The notes under the pieces are model-generated. The model was not told the DNA's origin. It saw nothing but the letters and a program-made list of their open reading frames with translations, and made no database searches. Made by a program: the position numbers and the translations under genes. 6,093 bases of DNA from Labilibaculum sp. (GTDB lineage Bacteria; Bacteroidota; Bacteroidia; Bacteroidales; Marinifilaceae), in the NCBI GenBank assembly GCA_016743925.1, contig JADGFH010000378.1, forward strand, positions 1-6,093. Direction: 5' to 3'. Shown here in pieces: positions 1 to 6,093 of this stretch (positions are counted from its first letter, which is position 1; the number at the start of each line of letters is the position of its first letter).

Positions 1-3000
1 GAGTAACAGGTGGAGAAAAAGTCCAAAAATTAGCTTTTGTATTTCGTAGTTCTGATAACTCTAAAGAAGGTAAAGCCGATGGAGGAACAGATATTTTTGT
101 AGATGTAAGTGAAGGTGGTTTAAATGTAGAATTCGCTAAGCCAGATAACAATTCTGTATTTGAAAAAACAGCATCAGCACTCATCACGATCAACTCCGAA
201 TCAAGTGAATCATTAGAACTTTTCATAGATGATGTTAGCATGACTTCTACTACATCTACACAATTAAATTTTTCTTATACTCCTAATGCGGCTGGTTCTC
301 ATCAACTAATTGCAGTTGCTAGTTCAGGATCAGAAGAAGCAAGAGATACCATTAACATACTCTTCCGTGATGAAACACCGGTTGAAACAAAACCATTAAA
401 TCTTGTAGATGGAATTAATTATATCACCAACACTTCAGTTAGTTTACAAGTTTATGCTCCAAAGAAAGAATATATTTTTGTAATTGGTGATTTTAACAAT
501 TGGGAATTCAGTAATAATTATCAAATGAAAAAAGATGGTGATTATTTTTGGATTACGCTTAACAATCTTACCGAAGGAAAAGAATATGTATTTCAATATG
601 TTATTGATGGAAAAATAAAAATTGCAGATCCTTATGCAGATAAATTATTAGATCCTTCAAACGATAAATATATTCCAGAAGCAACCTATCCTAACCTAAT
701 TGAATATCCAAGTAGCAAGACTTCTGAGATTGCCAGTGTACTACAAACAGGTCAAGTTGCCTTTAATTGGACCGATAATAGTTTTAGCATACCAAACCAA
801 AATGATTTAGTAATTTATGAACTACACGTTCGTGATTTTACAGCGGCAGGTAATATCAAAACAGTAACCGATACACTTGACTATTTAGAACGATTAGGTG
901 TTAATGCTATTGAATTAATGCCATTCAACGAATTTGAAGGAAATGATTCTTGGGGGTACAATCCATCTTTTTATTTTGCTCCAGATAAAGCGTACGGAAC
1001 CAAAGAAGATTACAAAACTTTCATAAACGAATGCCACAGTAGAGGAATAGCCGTATTTATGGATATGGTATTAAATCATTCCTTCAGTCAATCTCCGTTT
1101 GTTCAAATGTATTTTGAAGCTGGCAAACCAAGTGCCGATAATCCTTGGTATAATACTAATCACAACTTTGAAAATGATCTGGCACAATGGGGATACGATT
1201 TTGATCACACTTCAACTCAAACTCAACAATTGGTCGATCGGATAAATAGTTATTGGATGACAGAATATCACATAGATGGTTTTCGATTCGATTTTACCAA
1301 AGGTTTTTCGAACAAGCATCATCCAAATAGCGGTTCTGATAACTGGGGAAGCGATTATGATGCGGAACGTATCAGTATACTTAAAAGAATGTTTGATAAA
1401 ATTCGTGAAGTAAAAACAAATGCTCCTATCATAATCGAACATTTATCAGATAACGATGAAGAAAAAGAATTGGCAAATTATGGTTTTTTAATGTGGGGAA
1501 ATGCAAATGGCAACTATAACGAAGCAACTATGGGCTGGCACGAAGGTGGTAAATCTGATTTGAGATGGACCTCGTGGAAAGAACGAGGATGGAATGCTCC
1601 AAATCTTATCAGTTATATGGAAAGTCATGATGAGGAACGCTTGATGTTTAAAAATTTTGAATACGGTAACAAATCTGGTGAAAAACCAGGTGATTATTCT
1701 GCTAAAGATCTAAACATTGCTTTGTCTCGAATTGAAGCTGCTGCATCCTTTTACCTAACAATTCCTGGACCTAAAATGATTTGGCAGTTTGGTGAACTAG
1801 GATATGACGTTTCAATTGATGAAAACGGTCGTGTTGGAAGAAAACCAATTCATTGGGATTATCAGAATAATCCAAATAGAAAAAGATTATATCAAATTTA
1901 TAGTGCTCTAGCTAAATTGAAAAAAGAGGAAGTAGCTTTTGAATCAAGCGATTTTACGCTTCAAACATCAACAGCATTAAAAAGAATTAAAATAAACCAT
2001 TCGGATATGGATGTTCGGATCATTGGTAATTTTGATGTTGTAGATGGTACAATTAATCCAGAATTTAGCAATACAGGAACATGGTACGATTATTTTAGTG
2101 GCGATCAAAAAGAGGTTACCAATGTAAATGAACCGATCCAATTAAAACCTGGAGAATATCGTATTTACACCACTAAACAGTTAAGTAAACCCGAATTTAT
2201 TTCTGCTCCAGAAGCAAGTAATGTAATAATATCTGGAACAAGCACCGAAGAACAAACTCTTACTGCTGCATATGATTATTCTGATGTTGATAATGATGCC
2301 GAAGGAATTTCTATTTACAAATGGCACAGAGCAAACGGAACTAACGGTAGTGCTAATGCTTATGAAGAAGTTGTTATTTCTGGCGCAGATACCAAAACAT
2401 ACGTCTTAGGGGCAGATGATAGAAATAAATTCATTCGCTTTTCGGTAACTCCGGTTGCACAAACAGGTCAATTGTTAACAGGTAGAACCATTTACAGTAC
2501 ATACACCAATCAAATTACTTCAGTAGATAATCCTCCGGTTGCACAAAATGTAACAATAACTGGATCTGTAAATGTAGGTGAAGTCTTAACAGCCGAATAC
2601 ACATACAGTGATCAGGAAAGTGATCAGGAAGGAACTTCTATTTTTGAATGGTACCGAGCAGAAAGTCAAACTGGACTAAATGAGCTTTCTATTGAAGGTG
2701 CTACCAATAGAACTTATAATTTAACTGATGACGATGCAGGTTTATTTATTCGTTTTTCAGTAATTCCAGTTGCTCAAACGAGAACTAATTTACAAGGTGA
2801 CAAGGTATATAGCTCCTATACAAACGAAATTACAGTAGCTACGGGAATAAACGACATTCTAAATAAAGAGTTAAGATTGTATCCTAATCCTGTTAATGAC
2901 ATTCTTCATTTAGATAATTTGAAACAAGTACAAAAAGTACAATTATTTGACTTATCAGGCAAGGCATTATTAGCTTTGAATTCACCTAATCAAAACTTAG

Positions 3001-3095
3001 AACTTAATTTGAATGGTCTAACAAAAGGAATCTATCTACTTGTTTTCGAATTGGAAGATGGTTCGAAACTGAGTAAGAAAATAATTAAACAATAG
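1..3095 (+). CDS. Secreted GH13 alpha-amylase-family glycoside hydrolase with T9SS sorting domain (5' end outside window)
   Basis: This gene is partial: the frame is open from the first complete codon at 3, so the Met codon at 240 is internal. Residues are counted from base 3 (1030 visible). About 1-35 is the end of a beta domain with a 'KLAFVFR...GGTDIFVDV' pattern seen in Bacteroidota amylases; 36-125 looks Ig-like; 133-234 is CBM48/E-set-like (GDFNNW). The GH13 barrel spans about 266-639. It has region I DMVLNH (354-359), region II GFRFD with nucleophile D430 (nt 1290-1292), region III IIEH with acid/base E479 (nt 1437-1439), and region IV ESHDEE with transition-state Asp D543 (nt 1629-1631). 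The triad is intact, so an active retaining alpha-glucan hydrolase or transferase is likely; exact specificity is not readable. An amylase C-domain (about 654-724) follows, then two Ig-like repeats (736-839, 845-944) and a type A sorting domain (956-1030, LYPNPVND...GIYLLVFE...KKIIKQ). The protein is therefore inferred to be exported by Sec and then T9SS, to the surface or medium. It appears monocistronic, ending at a strong terminator. Confidence 0.93.
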   Translation, partial: VTGGEKVQKLAFVFRSSDNSKEGKADGGTDIFVDVSEGGLNVEFAKPDNNSVFEKTASALITINSESSESLELFIDDVSMTSTTSTQLNFSYTPNAAGSHQLIAVASSGSEEARDTINILFRDETPVETKPLNLVDGINYITNTSVSLQVYAPKKEYIFVIGDFNNWEFSNNYQMKKDGDYFWITLNNLTEGKEYVFQYVIDGKIKIADPYADKLLDPSNDKYIPEATYPNLIEYPSSKTSEIASVLQTGQVAFNWTDNSFSIPNQNDLVIYELHVRDFTAAGNIKTVTDTLDYLERLGVNAIELMPFNEFEGNDSWGYNPSFYFAPDKAYGTKEDYKTFINECHSRGIAVFMDMVLNHSFSQSPFVQMYFEAGKPSADNPWYNTNHNFENDLAQWGYDFDHTSTQTQQLVDRINSYWMTEYHIDGFRFDFTKGFSNKHHPNSGSDNWGSDYDAERISILKRMFDKIREVKTNAPIIIEHLSDNDEEKELANYGFLMWGNANGNYNEATMGWHEGGKSDLRWTSWKERGWNAPNLISYMESHDEERLMFKNFEYGNKSGEKPGDYSAKDLNIALSRIEAAASFYLTIPGPKMIWQFGELGYDVSIDENGRVGRKPIHWDYQNNPNRKRLYQIYSALAKLKKEEVAFESSDFTLQTSTALKRIKINHSDMDVRIIGNFDVVDGTINPEFSNTGTWYDYFSGDQKEVTNVNEPIQLKPGEYRIYTTKQLSKPEFISAPEASNVIISGTSTEEQTLTAAYDYSDVDNDAEGISIYKWHRANGTNGSANAYEEVVISGADTKTYVLGADDRNKFIRFSVTPVAQTGQLLTGRTIYSTYTNQITSVDNPPVAQNVTITGSVNVGEVLTAEYTYSDQESDQEGTSIFEWYRAESQTGLNELSIEGATNRTYNLTDDDAGLFIRFSVIPVAQTRTNLQGDKVYSSYTNEITVATGINDILNKELRLYPNPVNDILHLDNLKQVQKVQLFDLSGKALLALNSPNQNLELNLNGLTKGIYLLVFELEDGSKLSKKIIKQ
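2449..2547 (+). repeat. 15-bp in-frame direct repeat, copies 84 bp apart
   Basis: The 15-mer ctccggttgcacaaa occurs exactly at 2449-2463 and 2533-2547. Both copies are read in the same frame and give the residues PVAQ. They are not in equivalent places of the two Ig-like repeats: the first is near the end of repeat 1 (TPVAQT), the second at the start of repeat 2 (PPVAQN). The 84-bp offset equals 28 codons, so recombination between the copies would delete in frame. Confidence 0.7.
2607..2630 (+). repeat. Perfect 12-bp tandem duplication encoding SDQE twice
   Basis: The unit agtgatcaggaa occurs twice head to tail (2607-2618, 2619-2630), coding SDQE-SDQE at the start of the second Ig-like repeat. 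The matching part of the first repeat reads SDVDNDAEG and has the same length. The identical units may therefore be local sequence homogenisation rather than an added insertion. Confidence 0.75.
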
Positions 3096-3115
3096 AACGT
3101 TTTTTATAAATTTGT

Positions 3116-3153
3116 AAAATCCCATCACTAAAATTTAATGATGGGATTTTTTT
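3116..3153 (+). terminator. Rho-independent terminator between convergent genes
   Basis: The arm aaaatcccatca (3116-3127) pairs perfectly over 12 bp with tgatgggatttt (3139-3150), leaving an 11-nt loop (3128-3138). An uninterrupted T tract covers 3147-3153. It begins 20 bases after the amylase stop codon and would end that transcript. Read on the minus strand, the same hairpin is followed by only four T, so it may act as a weaker terminator for the convergent gene. The stop codon of that gene (3152-3154) sits in the T tract, against the outer edge of the stem. Confidence 0.9.
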
Positions 3154-4615
3154 ATTTTATAATTAAGTTAAGACGATAATTGATCTCAGAACTTGTAGGC
3201 TTCATTATTAAAGTATATTCTCCAGAAAGCAAAGGTTCGTCAGGCATTGACACCTTAAATACAAACGGTGAATCACCATATACTCCATTCTGTTGTAAAA
3301 CTAATTCCTCGGCATCATTAAATATCTGAAAAACAAGATCCTTATTGAAGAATTGTCTTAAATGAAATTGGACAAAAACATTTTCCGATTCAGAATAGTA
3401 ATAATCCTGATCAGCTCCAATAAATTCATCCCTATCTTGAATATTATTTTCATTTAAATCAATAAATCCCGAAAACAGAAAAAATCCCTCCTGCCCTTTC
3501 TTAAATTCAGGAGCTAGATTGTCCACATCAACCAAAGTTCCCATTTTCATTTTCGCTTCATTCAGCTCCTCTTCTTCCACAACTTGTAAATCAATATTTT
3601 CATCTACTTTTTCCACAGGATCAACAACAGTTATGGATTTACTATCACCTTCTATTTCTGCCGAGACATTATTTGTCGAATCAATAATTTGCAGAATTGT
3701 CTTGTATTGCTTTAATTCTTCACCAACAACTGAAGCAGTTATAAAATATTCTCCTACAGAAGCATTGGCCAATACTTTTAAAAACTCATTACTCCTATTT
3801 AAAGTATCTGCATTCATAGTATAATGTTGCAAACTATCTAGGTTTGATATATTCATACTCATCAATTCGTAATTTGAATTCCATACTTGAAAAACAACTG
3901 GATTTGAAATTAAGGGAAGGTTTAAGCCCAATTCAAATTCCACTTCTCCAACATTGTATTTGTTTTCATTTAATGCAAAAACTTCGGCACTATCCAATTT
4001 CATATCGCCATCCTCATCAATCCATTGCTTAAATAAGTACATATTTTCGGGTAATAGTTTTTTCCGAATTGTAGCATATGTATTCCCATTTGGTTCTTTT
4101 AAGTTGAACCTAATTTGATAAGTGGTTCCTGATTCTTCAGGATTAATTGTGAAAATATAATCTCCTACGGGCAAAAAACTATCAAAACCAGAATATGTAA
4201 ATATTGGTATTGTAGCGTATTGCTTTTTAATTGTTCGTATAAGGTTACCACTGGTATCCCAAATTCTTAGCTTTAACTTTGCTCCATCCTTTAAATTAGG
4301 ATCATTTAAAGATGCACTTATCGGCTCACCTTTCGAAAAAGATTCCTTACCTAATCCAAAAAATTCGTTGCGCTCTACCAAATTGTTTTCATTTAAATCC
4401 ACCCACTTATTGTAGGCGAATAAACCAATGGGTATTTCATTTTTCTTTAATTTCTTTTGCTGTCCTATTTCTTGAATATTAACTGATGAATCTGCTACTT
4501 CAAGAAGTTGATCTGGAGGTTGTTCTTGACTTTTGCTTAGTAAAACACTAAAACAAATAAAGGTAAGTGACAACAAACACCTACCGGTTACGCGGATGTA
4601 TTTTTGCAATGTCAT
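3152..4615 (-). CDS. Exported protein with three EF-hand-type calcium loops and beta-sandwich modules; family not recognised
   Basis: This is a complete 487-residue gene. The ATG at 4615 is supported by a Sec signal peptide right at the N-terminus: Lys5/Arg8/Arg12, hydrophobic stretch about 14-26, probable cleavage near Ser-Lys-Ser-Gln at 27-30. No lipobox Cys is seen. The frame is open for some 115 bases upstream but without a start codon. Three modules follow at about 63-174, 192-311 and 376-487. Each opens with 'F-x(3-4)-(W/F)-(V/I)-D' leading into a 12-residue EF-hand loop: D73-x-N-x-N...E84, D200-x-D-x-D...E211, D386-x-N-x-N...E397. Ligand positions 1, 3, 5, 9 and 12 are all acidic or Asn, and position 8 is Leu, Val or Gln. 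The rest is beta-rich: a '(V/L)-F-Q-(V/I)-(W/F)-N' type strand and a closing 'G-(D/E)-Y-x-(F/L/I)' strand. An acidic linker (about 312-370) precedes module 3. There is no T9SS domain, so a periplasmic or otherwise exported calcium-binding structural or binding protein is inferred. No catalytic motif is visible and the function is unknown. Confidence 0.9.
   Translation of the reverse strand: MTLQKYIRVTGRCLLSLTFICFSVLLSKSQEQPPDQLLEVADSSVNIQEIGQQKKLKKNEIPIGLFAYNKWVDLNENNLVERNEFFGLGKESFSKGEPISASLNDPNLKDGAKLKLRIWDTSGNLIRTIKKQYATIPIFTYSGFDSFLPVGDYIFTINPEESGTTYQIRFNLKEPNGNTYATIRKKLLPENMYLFKQWIDEDGDMKLDSAEVFALNENKYNVGEVEFELGLNLPLISNPVVFQVWNSNYELMSMNISNLDSLQHYTMNADTLNRSNEFLKVLANASVGEYFITASVVGEELKQYKTILQIIDSTNNVSAEIEGDSKSITVVDPVEKVDENIDLQVVEEEELNEAKMKMGTLVDVDNLAPEFKKGQEGFFLFSGFIDLNENNIQDRDEFIGADQDYYYSESENVFVQFHLRQFFNKDLVFQIFNDAEELVLQQNGVYGDSPFVFKVSMPDEPLLSGEYTLIMKPTSSEINYRLNLIIK
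3155..4429 (-). repeat. Three protein-level repeats, each led by an EF-hand-type loop
   Basis: The module-coding segments are about 4429-4094, 4042-3683 and 3490-3155 (read on the minus strand). The loops are coded at 4399-4364, 4018-3983 and 3460-3425. Loops 1 and 3 are also nearly identical as DNA: the plus-strand string attNttttcatttaaatc occurs at 4382-4399 and 3443-3460 and differs at one of 18 bases. Modules 1 and 3 also share the loop residues DLNENN. Module 2 (DEDGDM) is more diverged and has a longer beta part. This suggests duplication from one ancestral module. Confidence 0.75.
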
Positions 4616-4642
4616 ATCTGAAGGTTTAAAAGCTGAATAAAA

Positions 4643-4670
4643 ACGATCTATGTCTATTTAAATACGATCT
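4643..4670 (-). promoter_or_regulatory. Paired ACGATCT direct repeats upstream of the EF-loop gene (possible operator)
   Basis: ACGATCT occurs exactly at 4643-4649 and 4664-4670 on the plus strand. The start-to-start distance is 21 bp, about two helical turns, so both copies face the same side of the DNA. They lie 28-55 bp upstream of the ATG at 4615, where a promoter or 5' leader is expected. A regulator site is an inference. No clear Bacteroidota -7 (TAnnTTTG) element was found beside it. Confidence 0.3.
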
Positions 4671-4732
4671 TAATAGGCAATATGTTTTATTATCAAGTAG
4701 ATAGTTTGATGAATTGCAGGAAAAAAATGGTT

Positions 4733-4756
4733 AAAAAATCTTAATGGATATTAAGA
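4733..4756 (-). terminator. Weak AT-rich hairpin with T6, possible end of kinase transcript
   Basis: On the minus strand TCTTAAT-ATCC-ATTAAGA forms a perfect 7-bp stem with a 4-nt loop (4756-4739). Six T follow at 4738-4733. It lies about 80 bases downstream of the kinase stop codon. Only one G-C pair is present, so termination strength is doubtful and it could be a regulatory hairpin or chance. The half-site TCTTAAT recurs at 4668-4674. Confidence 0.35.
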
Positions 4757-4838
4757 AATGATATAATTAGATGATTATTATCAAATGAGAGTTGATATTG
4801 AGCAATTTGGAGGTCAAAAAAAAATAATGATCATCTTC

Positions 4839-6093
4839 CTACTTATTGTTGATAGGATGTGTAAAATAAAAGGTAGATCCCTTATCGACCTGAGATTCTA
4901 ACCATATTTTCCCACTCAATAATTCGGTTAAACTCTTTGATATTGACAAACCAATTCCTACTCCATTATAGGTTCTAGAAAGGCTCTCATTAGCCTGTCT
5001 AAACATACCAAAAATATTATCTTTCATTTCATCAGGAATGCCAACTCCCGTATCTTGTACATAAAATTTAAGAGGAAGATTTGACTCTAAATCATGTTCA
5101 TCTAAACCAAATTCAATTGATCCTTTATCTGTGAATTTTAAGGCATTCTTTAACAAATTCAAAAATATCTGCTTAAATCGATTAGGATCGGTACTAAAAA
5201 CAAGATCTTGACGTGATTTTGGCAAAATCAACTTTAAACCAATATGTTGCTTGTTTAGAACTTGTTGTTCCATTCTAATTACAACTTCTATTTCTTGAAG
5301 AATTTGTTCCAAACGATACTTTTGATGCGCAATTTTAACTGCACCAGATTGGATTAAACTAATATCAAAGAGATCCTCGACAATATTCAAAAGATTATGT
5401 CCACTTTGATTGATCAATTTACAATACTCAATTGCCAGATCAATTGAAGTTTCGTCATCTACCAATTCAGAAAAACCAATAACTGCATTTAATGGAGTGC
5501 GCAACTCGTGAGACATGGTGGCCAAAAAAACAGATTTTAAACGATCAGATTCCGTAGCATTTTTTAATGCCATATGCAATTCTTGCTCTGTTCTTTTTTT
5601 CTCAATCGACATGCTTATTTGGTGAGAAACCAACTCTAACATCTCTTTATCTTTTTCGGTAACAATATTCTCATCTAAATAACTCTGTATTACCAAAACA
5701 CCAATTACCTGTTCTTTTCCTTTTAATGGCATTCCTAACCAAATTTTAGATGGCTCACCTTTCAACTCCACCTCACCTTTCGCTTCCATCTCATCTAAAT
5801 CCTTAGCTGTAGCTAGCAGTGGTTTAGCATTTTCAACCACCCAGCCAGAAATCGTTTTTCCCTTTGGAAAAGTATCAAACGCATCATATTCATCATCATG
5901 AAATGGCAAGCTAAACATTTGTTTTTCTTCATCATAAAGAGCTACAAAAAAATTGGTCGTATCAATCAATGGAGATAATTGATTTCGAATAAATTGTATA
6001 AACTCAAATAAAGTATTTTGAGAAAATACGGCATTCGAAATATTCAATATAACTTGCTGTATTTGTTCTTGTCTCTTTCGCTCAGATATATCT
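4839..6093 (-). CDS. Sensor histidine kinase, PAS tail-GAF-HisKA-HATPase_c (5' end outside window)
   Basis: This gene is partial: the frame stays open to the window edge. A TTG at 6047-6045 gives the longest internal start, but the residues before it (DISERKRQEQIQQ) are the usual end of a PAS/PAC domain, so the real start lies outside. Residues are counted from the codon at 6092 (417 visible). A GAF domain covers about 16-165, a short coiled linker about 165-185, and HisKA has SHELRTPLN with phosphoacceptor His195 (nt 5510-5508). HATPase_c covers about 298-413, with N-box N-LLKNALKFT (Asn316), G1 DTGVGIP (Asp347), F-box IFGMF, and G2 NGVGIGLS, where the usual first Gly is Asn. It would autophosphorylate on His195 in response to a ligand or redox signal sensed by PAS/GAF and pass phosphate to a response regulator not seen here. 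The protein ends after HATPase_c without a receiver domain. No membrane segment is in the visible part. It is separated from the next gene by 223 bp. Confidence 0.93.
   Translation of the reverse strand, partial: DISERKRQEQIQQVILNISNAVFSQNTLFEFIQFIRNQLSPLIDTTNFFVALYDEEKQMFSLPFHDDEYDAFDTFPKGKTISGWVVENAKPLLATAKDLDEMEAKGEVELKGEPSKIWLGMPLKGKEQVIGVLVIQSYLDENIVTEKDKEMLELVSHQISMSIEKKRTEQELHMALKNATESDRLKSVFLATMSHELRTPLNAVIGFSELVDDETSIDLAIEYCKLINQSGHNLLNIVEDLFDISLIQSGAVKIAHQKYRLEQILQEIEVVIRMEQQVLNKQHIGLKLILPKSRQDLVFSTDPNRFKQIFLNLLKNALKFTDKGSIEFGLDEHDLESNLPLKFYVQDTGVGIPDEMKDNIFGMFRQANESLSRTYNGVGIGLSISKSLTELLSGKIWLESQVDKGSTFYFTHPINNK

Larger units (their letters stand above)
2208..2834 (+). repeat. Two tandem Ig-like (AIR9 A9-like) repeats within the amylase gene
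   Basis: Two protein repeats of about 100 residues are coded at 2208-2519 and 2535-2834. They share the pattern 'I-G-(x)n-LTA-Y-YSD-(x)4-D-EG-SI-W-RA ... I-GA-(x)2-TY-L-(x)2-D-(x)3-FIRFSV-PVAQT ... G-(x)2-YS-YTN-IT'. This resembles the AIR9-like A9 / Ig-like modules found as spacers in secreted Bacteroidota proteins. The family name comes from memory of the motif and is less certain than the repeat itself. They lie between the catalytic part and the T9SS domain, so a spacer or carbohydrate/surface-contact role is plausible. The two copies have diverged at the DNA level. Confidence 0.8.

Noticed and set aside
1212..1442. Minus-strand open frame of 76 codons inside the amylase gene
   Set aside because: It lies opposite the most conserved part of the GH13 barrel and has no domain, signal or start context of its own; shadow of the real gene.
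3519..3824. Plus-strand open frame of 101 codons, Ser/Thr rich
   Set aside because: Antisense to the acidic linker of the EF-loop gene; its Ser/Thr-rich composition is the complement of Glu/Asp/Lys codons.
3844..4032. Plus-strand open frame of 62 codons
   Set aside because: Antisense to module 2 of the EF-loop gene, with no recognisable features.
4753..4788. TTTG followed about 18 bases later by TATCATTT on the minus strand as a Bacteroidota promoter
   Set aside because: The -7 element does not match TAnnTTTG, and the site is some 140 bases from the ATG, inside the candidate hairpin region.
4779..4797. TATCAA/TTGATA inverted repeat with a 7-nt spacer
   Set aside because: Only 6 bp and A-T rich; expected by chance in this intergenic composition.
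4816..4847. T9 tract (minus strand) with the palindrome atgatcat just after the kinase stop codon, as a terminator
   Set aside because: The palindrome has no loop, and the only alternative stem (AATAA/TTATT) is 5 bp and all A-T; too weak to call.

Overview
The window looks like chromosomal DNA from a Bacteroidota bacterium. The AT-rich coding sequence, a C-terminal type IX secretion (T9SS) sorting domain, the absence of strong Shine-Dalgarno sequences and a PAS/GAF hybrid-type sensor kinase all fit a free-living or marine member of Flavobacteriia or Marinilabiliales better than a gut Bacteroides. The exact genus cannot be read from the sequence.

There are three genes, two of them cut by the window edges. 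From 1 to 3095 (+) runs the 3' part of a large secreted GH13 alpha-amylase-type enzyme. Its visible order is: end of an N-terminal beta domain, Ig-like segment, CBM48-like E-set domain, GH13 barrel with a complete catalytic triad, amylase C-domain, two tandem Ig-like repeats, and a T9SS type A sorting domain. Its frame stays open to base 3, so the Met codon at 240 is internal. A strong hairpin terminator (3116-3153) separates it from a convergent gene, 3152-4615 (-). That gene encodes a signal-peptide-bearing protein of 487 residues that I do not recognise as a named family. It is built of three similar modules, each opening with a canonical 12-residue EF-hand-type calcium loop and followed by a predicted beta-sandwich. 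A 223-bp intergenic region (4616-4838) follows, holding short repeats and a weak hairpin. From 4839 to 6093 (-) lies the 3' part of a sensor histidine kinase (PAS tail, GAF, HisKA, HATPase_c) that also runs off the window.

The amylase would be exported by T9SS to the surface or medium to attack alpha-glucans. The EF-loop protein is exported at least to the periplasm and probably binds calcium. The kinase is a signalling protein with no transmembrane segment in its visible part. Nothing in the sequence proves that the three act together: the first pair is convergent, and the second pair is separated by a gap large enough for its own promoter. The most unusual item is the three-module EF-loop protein. 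There are no RNA genes, CRISPR arrays, insertion sequences or phage features.
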